Of a DNA stretch of 64,000 bases, positions 31,583-40,624 are shown one piece after another (position 1 is the stretch's first letter; each line of letters begins with the position of its first letter). The notes beneath the pieces were generated by a model. The model was not told where the DNA came from, did no database searches, and worked only from the letters and a program-made list of their open reading frames with translations. Source of the stretch: an uncultured Neglectibacter sp. Its GTDB lineage: Bacteria; Bacillota; Clostridia; Oscillospirales; Acutalibacteraceae. Location: positions 1 to 64,000 of the forward strand of contig CAMNSA010000010.1 in NCBI GenBank assembly GCA_946554335.1. Reading direction: 5' to 3'. A program made the position numbers and the translations under genes.

Positions 31583-32365
31583 ATGGAAAAACAGATCGTG
31601 GTCACCCCTATTTCCGATCGTATCTGGCAATTTAACGAAAGCAACGCGGACGGCCCTTATGTGGACGCCTATCTGATCTGCGGAAAAGAGCGGGCTTTGC
31701 TCATCGATTCCCTGCAAAATCTTCCCGGACTTTATGAAGAGGTGAGAAAGCTCACAAGTCTTCCCGTGGATGTGGCCCTCACTCACGGACACGGCGACCA
31801 TGCCGGCGTTTCCCTGAAGGAATTTGAGGAGGCGGGCTGCAAGATCTATCTCGCCCCTGCCGATTTCTTTTTTCTCAAGGACCGGAAAAACGCCCCGGTA
31901 AGCGCCGGCGCACTCTCTCCCCTCTCTTCCGGGCAGGTCTTCGATCTGGGCGGCAGAAAGCTTACGGCGCTGGATGTGGGCGGGCACAGCCCCGGAAGCG
32001 TCGCGTTCCTGGATGAGGAAAACCAGCTGCTGTTTTCCGGAGACAGCATCGGCTCCGGAAACTTCTGGATGCAACTTTCCTCCTGCCTTCCTCTGGATGA
32101 ATTCCTTGTAAAATTGGAGGCGCTTGCCAAACGGGTGGAGCCGCTTTCCGGGCTGAAGATCTATCCGGGCCACCGAAACCAGTCTCCCGTACAGCTGACG
32201 CTTCAATATGTAAAGGATGTGCTGGGCCTTACCAGAGACATTCTTGCCGGAAAGGAAGCCGGAGAAGAGTATCCCATGAACCTGCACGGGACCATGATCT
32301 CTGCCCGGGAGGTCAAGCGCGGGCAGATGAGAAGCTATCTCTACGACCCGAAGCATCTGCACTGA
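31583..32365 (+). CDS. MBL-fold metallo-hydrolase
   Basis: 260 aa. The metallo-beta-lactamase signature THGHGDHAG supplies His68, His70, Asp72 and His73; further ligands are in GGHSPGSV (about 133), FSGDSIGSG (about 155) and YPGHRNQ (about 195). The HxHxDH plus later His pattern fits glyoxalase II-like or other small thioester/lactone hydrolases. Substrate not assignable. Single gene with its own promoter and terminator; AAAAGGAGGAG is the ribosome binding site. Confidence 0.85.
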   Translation: MEKQIVVTPISDRIWQFNESNADGPYVDAYLICGKERALLIDSLQNLPGLYEEVRKLTSLPVDVALTHGHGDHAGVSLKEFEEAGCKIYLAPADFFFLKDRKNAPVSAGALSPLSSGQVFDLGGRKLTALDVGGHSPGSVAFLDEENQLLFSGDSIGSGNFWMQLSSCLPLDEFLVKLEALAKRVEPLSGLKIYPGHRNQSPVQLTLQYVKDVLGLTRDILAGKEAGEEYPMNLHGTMISAREVKRGQMRSYLYDPKHLH

Positions 32366-32392
32366 GCCTTTCAAAAGATTCCCCGGATGCAC

Positions 32393-32430
32393 AAACGGCC
32401 CCCCTGACGATCGGGGGGGCCGTTTTTTCA
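32393..32430. terminator. Bidirectional terminator between MBL hydrolase and recG
   Basis: AAACGGCCCCCC ... GGGGGGGCCGTTTTTT stem with a short GACGAT loop in the convergent gap. Confidence 0.85.
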
Positions 32431-34473
32431 TTACAGCACGGGCGTGCCGCCGTTTCCCGCCTTTTCAAAAAGGCGCTTCACCTCTGCCCGAAGCTCCCGG
32501 TACTCTTCTCCCATCAGCCTGTTTTCCCCGAGCAGTTCCTTTGCGCATTGCTGGGCCTTTTTCAGCACCTCCAGGTCGTTTGTCATGTCGGCGATCTTCA
32601 GCTTGGGCAGGCCGTGCTGGCGGCTGCCGAAAAAATCACCGGGACCGCGAAGCTTCAGGTCCGCGTCAGCGATCTGAAAGCCGTCGCTTGTATCCCGAAA
32701 CAGCTTCAGGCGTTTGACGGTATCCTCGTTCTGGGCGTCTGTGATGAGGATACAGGTGGATTTAAACCTGCCCCGGCCGATCCTTCCCCGCAGCTGATGA
32801 AGCTGGGAAAGACCGTAGCGCTCCGCGTTTTCGATGAGCATGATCACCGCGTTGGGAACGTCCACCCCCACCTCCACCACGGTGGTGGATACCAGCAGCT
32901 GAAGCCGTCCGGAGGAAAATTCATTCATGACCGCCTCTTTTTCCCCGCTCTTCATCCTGCCGTGAAGCAGGCCTACCGCGGCGGTGGGGAAGCACTTTCG
33001 CACCAGCTTCCCGTATTCCTCCACGCTCATCATCCCGGTTTCGTCCTCCTCGATCAAGGGACAGATCAAATACCCCTGCCGTCCCTCATCCAGATGCTTC
33101 TGCACAAAGCGGAATGCCCGAGGCCGCTTGGGGGAATCGATCAAATAGGTCTCGATCTTCTGTCTGCCGGGAGGCAGCTCGTCCAAAACGGAGATGTCCA
33201 GATCCCCATACATCATCAGCGCCAGCGTGCGGGGAATGGGTGTGGCGCTCATGACCAGCAGATGAGGAGAGCTGCCCTTGTGGGCCAGCCGGGAGCGCTG
33301 TTCCACGCCGAAGCGGTGCTGCTCGTCCGTGATGACCAGGCCCAGATCCTGAAAGGCGACTCCTTCGCTCAACAGCGCGTGGGTGCCGATCGTCAGCTGG
33401 ATCTCTCCTGTTTGCAGCCCCTGATAGATTTCGGCTTTCTCCTTCGCCTTTGTAGAGCCGGTAAGCAGCGTGGCTTTGACCCCCGCAGGCTCCAGCAAAG
33501 CCGAAAGCGAGGCGTAATGCTGACCCGCCAGGATCTCGGTGGGGGCCATCATTGCGGCCTGCATCCCGCTTTGAATCACACAATAGCACAAGGCCGCCGC
33601 CACGGCGGTCTTTCCGCTTCCCACATCTCCCTGCACAAGACGGTTCATGGGGGAGGGGCCGGACATATCTTTCACCGCCTCCCTGATGGCCCTTTCCTGA
33701 GCTCCTGTGAGAGAAAAGGGAAGCAGCTTTGTAAACTCTGTGGGAAATTCGTTTTTGACCGGATGCAGGTTCTTTTCCCGTCTCCGGTTTTTTATGCTCA
33801 AAAGCCCTAACTGGAGAAGAAGAAATTCCTCGAAAATCAGCCGGGTCCGGGCAAGCTCCAGTTCCTTTTCTGAGCCGGGAAAATGGATCTGCTCTAAGGC
33901 AAAGCCCAGATGGCACAGATGATACTGCTTTCTCAGCTGAGGCGGCAGGGGATCCCGGGGCGGCTGAGGAAGCAGCTTTAGCGCGTTTCTCACGGCGGAA
34001 GAGATCATCCGGGAGGAAAGGCCCTGGGTGGCGGGATAGACGGGGACTACCCCCTGGGCCTTTTCTTCAGGAAGGAATTGGGGCGATACCATTTCCTTTC
34101 GCAGAAATCCCCCTGTCACCTTTCCCCGGAACAGATAGGTCTCCCCCTTTTTCAACAGGGTGGGGATGTAGCGGTTATTGAAAAAGGTAAGGGTCATATC
34201 GCTTTCCTCATCGGTGACCGTCACCTTATAAAGAAGCTTTCCTCCCTTGACACGGTGCTCCTCCGGCTGTCTTACCACCGTGGCCCGCACCACGTTTACT
34301 TCTCCTAAAACCGCGGCGGAGATCAGAACGGGATGGCCCCAGTCCTCATAGGCTCTGGGATACAGGCGCAGAAGATCCCCTACCGTGGGCGCGCCCAGCC
34401 TCTCATAGAGAGGCCCGCGCTTCTCCCCCACGCCCTTCAATTCAGTGATTTTCATTTGAAACAGGGAGGCCAT
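32431..34473 (-). CDS. recG: ATP-dependent DNA helicase RecG
   Basis: 680 aa, full length. N-terminal wedge/OB domain (about 1-160), then helicase motifs: GDVGSGKTAVAAAL (Walker A), MAPTEILAGQHY, DEQHRFGVEQR (DEQH box), MSATPIPRTLAL, and motif VI QLRGRIGRG. RecG remodels stalled forks and Holliday junctions. Downstream of yloV on the same strand, as in many Firmicutes, but a terminator-like hairpin lies between them. Confidence 0.96.
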   Translation of the reverse strand: MASLFQMKITELKGVGEKRGPLYERLGAPTVGDLLRLYPRAYEDWGHPVLISAAVLGEVNVVRATVVRQPEEHRVKGGKLLYKVTVTDEESDMTLTFFNNRYIPTLLKKGETYLFRGKVTGGFLRKEMVSPQFLPEEKAQGVVPVYPATQGLSSRMISSAVRNALKLLPQPPRDPLPPQLRKQYHLCHLGFALEQIHFPGSEKELELARTRLIFEEFLLLQLGLLSIKNRRREKNLHPVKNEFPTEFTKLLPFSLTGAQERAIREAVKDMSGPSPMNRLVQGDVGSGKTAVAAALCYCVIQSGMQAAMMAPTEILAGQHYASLSALLEPAGVKATLLTGSTKAKEKAEIYQGLQTGEIQLTIGTHALLSEGVAFQDLGLVITDEQHRFGVEQRSRLAHKGSSPHLLVMSATPIPRTLALMMYGDLDISVLDELPPGRQKIETYLIDSPKRPRAFRFVQKHLDEGRQGYLICPLIEEDETGMMSVEEYGKLVRKCFPTAAVGLLHGRMKSGEKEAVMNEFSSGRLQLLVSTTVVEVGVDVPNAVIMLIENAERYGLSQLHQLRGRIGRGRFKSTCILITDAQNEDTVKRLKLFRDTSDGFQIADADLKLRGPGDFFGSRQHGLPKLKIADMTNDLEVLKKAQQCAKELLGENRLMGEEYRELRAEVKRLFEKAGNGGTPVL

Positions 34474-34530
34474 CTTCTCATCGCTCCTTTCTCCCGATCA
34501 AGCCCGGAAAATGGAAAAGGGAGAATTCAG

Positions 34531-34562
34531 AAAAAGAAACCTTTCCCGAAAGAAAGGTTTCT
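34531..34562 (-). terminator. Terminator between yloV-like gene and recG
   Basis: On the minus strand GAAACCTTTC-TTTCGG-GAAAGGTTTC followed by TTTTTC, 22 bp after the yloV-like stop. recG expression probably needs readthrough or its own promoter. Confidence 0.7.
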
Positions 34563-34583
34563 CAAAACCAAACTGACCCTTGC

Positions 34584-36269
34584 TTACTCTACGGAAATAA
34601 TAAAGTAGTAAACCGGCTGGCCTCCGTTCACCAGAGTGATCTCCACATTGGAGTGAATCTTGGCGGCCAGCTGCTGCTTGGCCTCTTCCGCCTGCTCTTC
34701 GGAAACGCCCTCTCCGTAGATCAGGGTGATGAAGGAGGTGCGCTTGGTGGTAAAGCCCCTTGCCACCTTCACACAGGCGGCCACAGGATCCTTTTCGATA
34801 TATTCCAGCTTTCCGTTGGAAAGGCCCATGATGTCTCCATGGCGAATGGTGTGCCCGCCAAACTCCGAATCCCTGGCGGCAAAGGTGACCACGCCGGTAT
34901 CCACGCCCTCGATAGCCTCCAGCATAGCGGCTTCATTCTCCCCCGCGTCGCTGTCAGGGTCAAAGGCCAGCATAGCGGAAAGGCCCTGGGGAATGGTCTT
35001 GGTGGGGATGACGATCACTTCCCGATCCGTCACCAGGGGGACCGTCTGCTCGGCAGCCATAATGATGTTCTTATTGTTGGGAAGCACGAATACCTTCTTC
35101 GCGGGAGTGGCCAACACAGCCTCTAAAATATCTTCCGTGCTGGGATTCATGGTCTGGCCGCCGCTGACTACATTGGCGCAGCCCAGATCCGTGAACAGGC
35201 TCTTGAGTCCATCCCCCGCGGCCACGGAGATGAAGCCCACCTCCTCCTCGGGAGCCTGGAACACAAGCTTTTCCTCGCTTTCCTTCTTTGCAGAGACCGC
35301 TTTCTTTCTCTCCTCATTTTCCTCTGCGGCCTTGCGGTGCTGCTCCTTCATATTCTCGATCTTCACCGAAAGCAGCTCGCCGTACTGCAAAGCATACTGC
35401 AAAGCGTCTCCGGGGTTCTCCGTATGGACGTGAGTCTTGATGATCTCCTCGTCGTCCACCACTACCACACAGTCGCCGATGGTCTCCAGGAACAGGCGAA
35501 GCTCCAGAGGATCCTTGCTGATCTCCGGGTCACGGCCCACGATGAACTCCGTGCAGTAGGTAAAATTGATCTCGCTGTCAAATTCCGCAGCCACATTGCG
35601 GAAGAATTCCGCCGTCTCCTCGGCTTTCTCCTCTTGTGTCAGGCCGGATTCAATGATGACGCCGCCCCGGAACACGCTGAGCATCCCCTCGAAGATCAGG
35701 CAGAGCCCCTGGCCGCCCGCATCTACCACACCGGCTTTTTTGAGCACAGGCAGAAGCTCGGGGGTCTCCTCCAATGCCTCGGCCGCTCCAACGCACACCG
35801 CGTCCCAGACGCTCACAGGGTCCCCGCTCAGCTCCAGCGCCTTTCTGCCCTGCTCCGCCGCCACTCTGGCCACCGTGAGGATGGTGCCCTCCGTGGGCTT
35901 CATCACCGCCTTATAGGCCTCGCTGACTCCCAGATCCAAGGCGTCTATCATATCCTTCGCGCCGATCTCCTCTTTGCCCTCCAGGCCCTTGGAGAAGCCG
36001 CGGAACAGCAGGGAGAGGATCACGCCGGAGTTGCCTCTCGCGCCGCGCAGCATGGAAGAGGCCGCCCGCTTGGCCGCGTCCGCGGCGGACACTTCATCTT
36101 CCAGCTTTTTCATCTCCTCAGCGGCAGCCCCGATGGTCATAGACATATTGGTGCCCGTGTCGCCGTCCGGCACCGGGAAGATATTCAGGTCGTTGACCTG
36201 CCTTTTGTACTTGGAAATATTATTGGACCCGGAGATGATCGCGTTTTTCAGCTCTTTGCCTAAGATCAT
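34584..36269 (-). CDS. DAK2 domain fatty-acid-kinase-like protein (YloV/FakA family)
   Basis: 561 aa from the ATG at 36269, chosen because AAGGATG lies 8 nt before it; the track starts 31 codons earlier. N-terminal DhaL (DAK2) kinase domain with the ATP/Mg site NDLNIFPVPDGDTGTNM and GARGNSGVILS; a middle domain; and a C-terminal DegV-like EDD fold (about 275-561, NNKNIIMAAEQ). FakA phosphorylates fatty acids bound to FakB/DegV proteins. No fakB is present here. Neighbour of recG, as commonly seen. Confidence 0.88.
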   Translation of the reverse strand: MILGKELKNAIISGSNNISKYKRQVNDLNIFPVPDGDTGTNMSMTIGAAAEEMKKLEDEVSAADAAKRAASSMLRGARGNSGVILSLLFRGFSKGLEGKEEIGAKDMIDALDLGVSEAYKAVMKPTEGTILTVARVAAEQGRKALELSGDPVSVWDAVCVGAAEALEETPELLPVLKKAGVVDAGGQGLCLIFEGMLSVFRGGVIIESGLTQEEKAEETAEFFRNVAAEFDSEINFTYCTEFIVGRDPEISKDPLELRLFLETIGDCVVVVDDEEIIKTHVHTENPGDALQYALQYGELLSVKIENMKEQHRKAAEENEERKKAVSAKKESEEKLVFQAPEEEVGFISVAAGDGLKSLFTDLGCANVVSGGQTMNPSTEDILEAVLATPAKKVFVLPNNKNIIMAAEQTVPLVTDREVIVIPTKTIPQGLSAMLAFDPDSDAGENEAAMLEAIEGVDTGVVTFAARDSEFGGHTIRHGDIMGLSNGKLEYIEKDPVAACVKVARGFTTKRTSFITLIYGEGVSEEQAEEAKQQLAAKIHSNVEITLVNGGQPVYYFIISVE

Positions 36270-36460
36270 GGGTAACACATCCTTAAACATAGTTTCCGGC
36301 AGACCGCCAGCGAAGCTTTTCTCTGTTTCCAGATCGGCAGGTATGCCGTTATTCAGACGCAAAGTGCGCCGCTGAGTTAAAAAATCCTAAGAGAACCGCC
36401 TATAGTTCAAAGGTTCTTCCAGATAGCTGCATGGCCATCATTGATCATTACCATACGCCT

Positions 36461-36489
36461 ATTTTATCATAGATTATAAAAAAATACAA
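36461..36489 (-). promoter_or_regulatory. Promoter of the yloV-like gene
   Basis: Minus strand TTGTAT, 17 nt, TAAAAT, about 190 bp before the start codon. The leader contains an AGAACC/GGTTCT hairpin followed by ATTTTTT at about 36380-36416, a weak attenuator candidate. Confidence 0.55.
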
Positions 36490-36508
36490 TCACGGAAACA
36501 AAGAGCGT

Positions 36509-37282
36509 TCACCGCAGGGAAAAACGCTCCGCGCCGGTGCAGAGCCCCGTTTTTTCATCGGCGGAAAACAGGACGCAGTCCATTTTGCAGGGGCCCGCCG
36601 CGTTTTCAAAGCGCACGGGAAGCTTTCCCCGCAGCTTTTCGATGATCAGCTCTGCCTTGACCCCCAGGACCGACTGGATGGGGCCTGTCATGCCCACATC
36701 CGTCAGATACCCGGTGCCGTGGGGCAGAATACATTCGTCAGCCGTCTGCACATGGGTGTGGGTGCCGAACAGAGCGGTCACCCGACCGTCCGCGAAATAG
36801 CCCATCGCCCGTTTTTCTCCGGTGGCCTCCGCGTGAAGATCCACGACCACCAGCCGGGGCAGGTTCTCCGTTTTCAAAAAAGTCTCCAAAGCCTCAAAAG
36901 GGCAGGAAAGACTTTCCAGATAAACGGTCCCCATCAGGTTGAGCACCGCCACCCGCGCCCTTCCCAGGTCCACAATGCAGTATCCGCGCCCCGGCGTACC
37001 CCTGGGGAAATTCGCCGGACGCACCAAGGTCTCGCAGGAATCCAGGAAGGGATAGATCTCTCTGCGGCGAAAGGTGTGGTTCCCGGCGGTGATCACATCC
37101 ACGCCGCTGTCCAGAAGATACTGGGCCGATGTGGGCGTGATCCCGTTTCCGTCCGCAGAATTCTCTGCGTTGGCGATCACCAGATCAATGTTTTTCAGCT
37201 TTCGAAAGGCGGGCAGATGCCGGCGCAGGAACTCACATCCGGCAGACCCTACCACATCGCCGATACAAAGAATATTTACCAT
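36509..37282 (-). CDS. ymdB: YmdB family metallophosphoesterase (TIGR00282)
   Basis: 257 aa from the ATG at 37282. Dinuclear metal motifs: CIGDVVGSAG (5-14), IANAENSADG, GNHTF, VVDLHAEATGEK, FGTHTHVQTADE. YmdB proteins hydrolyse 2',3'-cyclic nucleotides and affect biofilm decisions in Bacillus. In Firmicutes ymdB usually follows rny directly; here it follows an ANT(6)-like gene that sits between the two, all on one strand. Confidence 0.92.
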   Translation of the reverse strand: MVNILCIGDVVGSAGCEFLRRHLPAFRKLKNIDLVIANAENSADGNGITPTSAQYLLDSGVDVITAGNHTFRRREIYPFLDSCETLVRPANFPRGTPGRGYCIVDLGRARVAVLNLMGTVYLESLSCPFEALETFLKTENLPRLVVVDLHAEATGEKRAMGYFADGRVTALFGTHTHVQTADECILPHGTGYLTDVGMTGPIQSVLGVKAELIIEKLRGKLPVRFENAAGPCKMDCVLFSADEKTGLCTGAERFSLR

Positions 37283-37312
37283 GGTTCTCCCGGCCAAAAC
37301 GGTTTTTCTCCG

Positions 37313-38308
37313 TCAGGGCCTCTCCTTTCCACTGCTCTTTTGGGGAAACGGCGGCCCGCCGTATTCCCGCAGCTGCTTTTTCAGCTCCCCTTCCCAGCTT
37401 TTTTCCCGGGGCAGAGCGGCGATCTTCGGGTAAACGGTTTTCAAAAACCGCGTCACTTCTATGTCCTGTTTTCCGTCAAAGGAATAGCCCAGACGCTCCG
37501 CCGTCACGGCGGAAGCCTCAGAAAACAGCTCGCAGGCGCAAAACAGCGCGTCTGCGATCTTCTCCCCGTCAAAGGAAGCATAGGTCAACCGGTAGCGTTC
37601 CCACATTTCTTTCGGAAGATACTCCCGAAGGCCGTCTCCATATTTTCCAAAGGAGATCTGAAAATCGTGCCGGGCCGCGCACATCCAGGAAAGCATCAGG
37701 CGCAGCATTGCCCTGGTACAGGTTTCCAGATGATTCTGCGCGTAGGAGAGCTGATTTCTGAGAACCGCCTTCTGCACATAGGGTGCGGTCCACCAGAACT
37801 CGGTCCTACATTCCGAAAACATCCGCTCGCTGGGCCTTTTGACCCAATGGGCGCTGTTGTCCGGAAAGGGGAGGGAAGGCAGCAGCCCGTCCTTGTCCAG
37901 AATCGCTACACTCAGCCGATCCTCCAGACAATAGGCCCTCCAGTCCTCCTGTGGAGCGACGGTCAGATCGATGCGGTTCCCGTCCTGAAACTGCATGAGA
38001 TAGGCCGCCTCACGGGGCAGATGATCTCCGAAAAGCTCAGATTCATCCGGGCGCTCCATCACCAGTATTTCCCCGAACTCAGAGGAGATGTCTCCCTGCT
38101 TGTAGGGGGTCAGGTCGGTGACCAGATACACGATATCAAAGTCCCGCAGCCGGTCAGGCTCTGCGGCGGGATCGGCGCGGGAGCCGTTGAGGATCACTGC
38201 CCTCACCCGTGGGTCCCGCCGGGCAAAGCCCAGAATCAGCCGGTACATCTCCTCTTCGCTGCGAAGAGTGCCGATCCCCTTCTCCCCATTGAGAAAAGCC
38301 TCAGCCAT
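37313..38308 (-). CDS. Aminoglycoside 6-adenylyltransferase-like nucleotidyltransferase (ANT(6)/AadE family)
   Basis: 331 aa from the ATG at 38308 (GGGGGGCTTTTG upstream). The streptomycin-adenylyltransferase pattern is clear: LRSEEEMYRLILGFARRD, nucleotidyltransferase core LNGSRADPAAEPDRLRDFDIVYLV, GNRIDLTVAP, and PYVQKAVLRNQLSYAQNHLE. ANT(6) enzymes adenylate streptomycin, but many chromosomal Clostridia homologues have not been shown to give resistance. It is flanked by rny and ymdB without repeats or base-composition change, so it looks resident rather than newly acquired. Confidence 0.87.
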   Translation of the reverse strand: MAEAFLNGEKGIGTLRSEEEMYRLILGFARRDPRVRAVILNGSRADPAAEPDRLRDFDIVYLVTDLTPYKQGDISSEFGEILVMERPDESELFGDHLPREAAYLMQFQDGNRIDLTVAPQEDWRAYCLEDRLSVAILDKDGLLPSLPFPDNSAHWVKRPSERMFSECRTEFWWTAPYVQKAVLRNQLSYAQNHLETCTRAMLRLMLSWMCAARHDFQISFGKYGDGLREYLPKEMWERYRLTYASFDGEKIADALFCACELFSEASAVTAERLGYSFDGKQDIEVTRFLKTVYPKIAALPREKSWEGELKKQLREYGGPPFPQKSSGKERP

Positions 38309-38392
38309 CAAAAGCCCCCCTTTACCAGAAAATGGGGCGCCTCGCTGGAAGCACCCCATCTGCCGTTTTGGAACCTCCGAAGGAACAGGGGA

Positions 38393-39955
38393 TTACTTGG
38401 CGTAATCCACAGTCCTGCTCTCGCGGATCATATTGACCTTGATCTGTCCGGGATAATCCAGATCCTCTTCGATCTTCTTGCAGATCTCCCGGGCTAAAAG
38501 CGTCATCTTCTCGTCGCTGACCTGCTCCGGCTTTACCATGATACGGATCTCACGACCGGCCTGGATGGCATAGCAGTTGTCTACGCCGTCAAAGGAGGAA
38601 GCGACCTCCTCCAGCTTCTCCAGCCGCTTGATATAGTTTTCCAGATTCTCTCTTCTGGCGCCGGGACGGGCGGCGGAAATGGCGTCTGCGGCCTGTACCA
38701 GACAGGCGATAATGGTCTTCGCCTCCACATCGCCGTGATGAGCCGCGATGGCGTGGATCACGGCCTCGCTCTCTTTATACCTTCTGGCCACATCCACACC
38801 GATCTCCACATGAGAGCCCTCGATCTCGTGGTCCAGCGCCTTGCCGATGTCGTGCAGGAGCCCCGCGCGCTTGGCAACGGTGGGGTCAAGACCCAGCTCT
38901 GAAGCCATCATACCGGCAAGATAGGCCACCTCCAGAGAGTGGTTGAGCACATTCTGGCCGTAGCTGGTGCGGTAGCGCAGGCGTCCGAGAAGCTTTACCA
39001 GCTCGTGATGGACCCCGTTGACGCCGACCTCCAGCACCGCCCGTTCGCCCTCCGCCTTGATGGTGGCGTCCACCTCACGGCGGGCCTTTTCCACGGTCTC
39101 CTCAATGCGGGTGGGATGGATGCGCCCGTCGGAGATCAGCTTCTCCAAAGCGATGCGCGCCACCTCCCTGCGAACCGGCTCAAAGCTGGACAGGGTGATG
39201 GCCTCCGGCGTGTCGTCAATGATCAGGTCCACGCCCGTCAGGGTCTCGATGGCCCGGATATTCCGGCCCTCGCGCCCAATGATGCGGCCCTTCATCTCGT
39301 CGTTGGGAAGGGGCACCACGCTGATCGCGGCCTCAGACACATGGTCCGCCGCGCAGCGCTGGATCGCCAAAGAGATGATCTCTCTGGCGGACTTTTCACA
39401 GTCCTCTTTGGTCTGCTGCTCGAATTCCATGACCTTTACGGCCTTTTCATGGGTCAGCTCGCTTTCCAAATTGCGAAGCAGATATTCCTTGGCCTGTTCC
39501 ACTGAAAAAGAGGAAATTTTCTCCAGCATATCAAACTGGCTCTTTTTCACAGACTCCGCTTCCTGCAGACGCTCTTCCGCCTTCTTGTTTTTCTGCTCCG
39601 CCTGCTCTTCTTTTCGCTCCACATTTTCCAGCTTCTTTTCCAGGCTCTCTTCCTTTTGCAGGATCCTTCTTTCCTGGTGCTGGATCTCCTTGCGGCGGCT
39701 GTTCAGCTCCCGCTCGGATTCATTTCTCATCCGGTGGATCTCGTCCTTGCCTTCCAGGACGATCTCCTTCTTCTTTGCTTCCGCCGTTTTAATGGCGTCG
39801 CTTACGATCCGCTTTGCCTCCTGCTCCGCGGAACCGATCGCCGACTCAGCCTGGTTTTTCCTGTGAGCAACTCCCAGGAAAAAGGCGACAACACCGGCAA
39901 CTGCCGCGCAGGCCGCAGCGATCACGATGCAAAGCCATACAGCAACTTCGCCCAA
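38393..39955 (-). CDS. rny: Ribonuclease Y
   Basis: 520 aa. N-terminal membrane anchor (about 4-26), long coiled coil (about 30-165, rich in K/E), KH domain ([26 protein letters not shown]), and HD phosphodiesterase domain ([34 protein letters not shown]). RNase Y initiates mRNA decay at the membrane. The start is TTG 39955 with a perfect AGGAGGTG 5 nt upstream, probably giving tuned translation. First gene of rny-ANT(6)-ymdB. Confidence 0.96.
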   Translation of the reverse strand: MGEVAVWLCIVIAAACAAVAGVVAFFLGVAHRKNQAESAIGSAEQEAKRIVSDAIKTAEAKKKEIVLEGKDEIHRMRNESERELNSRRKEIQHQERRILQKEESLEKKLENVERKEEQAEQKNKKAEERLQEAESVKKSQFDMLEKISSFSVEQAKEYLLRNLESELTHEKAVKVMEFEQQTKEDCEKSAREIISLAIQRCAADHVSEAAISVVPLPNDEMKGRIIGREGRNIRAIETLTGVDLIIDDTPEAITLSSFEPVRREVARIALEKLISDGRIHPTRIEETVEKARREVDATIKAEGERAVLEVGVNGVHHELVKLLGRLRYRTSYGQNVLNHSLEVAYLAGMMASELGLDPTVAKRAGLLHDIGKALDHEIEGSHVEIGVDVARRYKESEAVIHAIAAHHGDVEAKTIIACLVQAADAISAARPGARRENLENYIKRLEKLEEVASSFDGVDNCYAIQAGREIRIMVKPEQVSDEKMTLLAREICKKIEEDLDYPGQIKVNMIRESRTVDYAK

Positions 39956-39968
39956 TGGGGCACCTCCT

Positions 39969-40254
39969 TTTCCTTGTGTCTCTAGTTTTATTCATTCAGA
40001 GATAAGTGAGAATAGGGGGCCGAAAACGGCCCAAAATGCCCCGTTGCTTTTTCCTATGCAGTTGTTTCATTGTTCTATTGATGAAATTACATCTATACAA
40101 AAATGTAAACAAAAAAATAAACAAGAAAAATATGAAAAAAGCACTCAGTGCATTCTAAGCTTAATTGTATCTCTATCAGGGGACCCTTGTCAAGAAATTT
40201 GTAACATTTTTGTAAAAGTAGTTGTCAGAGTTTAGAGGTTGGTTGTTAGAAAAG
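39969..40254. other. AT-rich divergent intergenic region between rny and thrS
   Basis: No gene seen. It contains an inverted repeat TTACAT-N10-ATGTAA (40087-40108), a run of A-rich sequence, and minus-strand promoter-like sequence (TTGTTT, 17 nt, TAATTT) for rny of low quality. The right end carries a TAGTTGTCAG/GGTTGTTAG partial copy of the interspersed repeat. Confidence 0.5.
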
Positions 40255-40272
40255 GTCAAGGGCGCCCTTGAC
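40218..40272. repeat. Truncated interspersed palindromic repeat overlapping the thrS promoter
   Basis: TAGTTGTCAG and GGTTGTTAGAAAAGGTCAAG match the left arm of the 20.4 kb element. It ends in a perfect 18-bp palindrome GTCAAGGGCGCCCTTGAC (40255-40272), the last bases of which are part of the TTGACA -35 box. Confidence 0.7.
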
Positions 40273-40296
40273 AAAATGATTTCTCAGTGCTATGAT
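40268..40296 (+). promoter_or_regulatory. Promoter of the thrS T-box transcript
   Basis: Consensus TTGACA (40268-40273), exactly 17 nt, TATGAT (40291-40296). Confidence 0.85.
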
Positions 40297-40302
40297 GACC
40301 TC

Positions 40303-40600
40303 AAATCGGAAATGCTTTGATAAGGAAGTTTTCCTTTGTGAGTTTCACGAAAGAGAGCCTTCGCCATTGGCTGAAAGCGCGGGCAGTGAACGAAAAGGAA
40401 GATACCACCTTGGAGCAGCCGCCGTACACAGCGCACGGGAACTTCTCCGGGCCTGTTAAGGCGAGCCGGCCGGCGCCGTTACAGCCTCAATGAGGAAGCG
40501 CGTTTTATGCGCTTTGAATCCGGGTGGAACCGCGGGTCATCGAGAAAATTTTACAGCTTGATGCCTGCCCCAGAATTTGCTGGGGCAGGCATTTTTTCTG
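40303..40600 (+). promoter_or_regulatory. T-box leader, tRNA-Thr responsive
   Basis: GAAAGAGAGC, an apical CGCCATTGGCTGAAAGCGC hairpin, then GAAGAT-ACC-ACCTTGGAGC with specifier ACC (Thr) at 40404-40406, aligned position for position with the Phe T-box of this window. T-box GGGTGGAACCGCGG is at 40522-40535 and a perfect terminator TGCCTGCCCCA / TGGGGCAGGCATTTTTT at 40562-40598. TGGA in the T-box pairs with discriminator U, as expected for tRNA-Thr. Confidence 0.92.
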
Positions 40601-40624
40601 CTTTGGCAGGAAAGGAGAAAGAGT

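Noticed and set aside
32548-33810. 420-aa plus-strand ORF
   Set aside because: Antisense shadow of recG.
36719-38497. 592-aa plus-strand ORF
   Set aside because: Long open frame opposite ymdB and the ANT(6)-like gene; a codon-bias shadow in GC-rich DNA, with no family resemblance.
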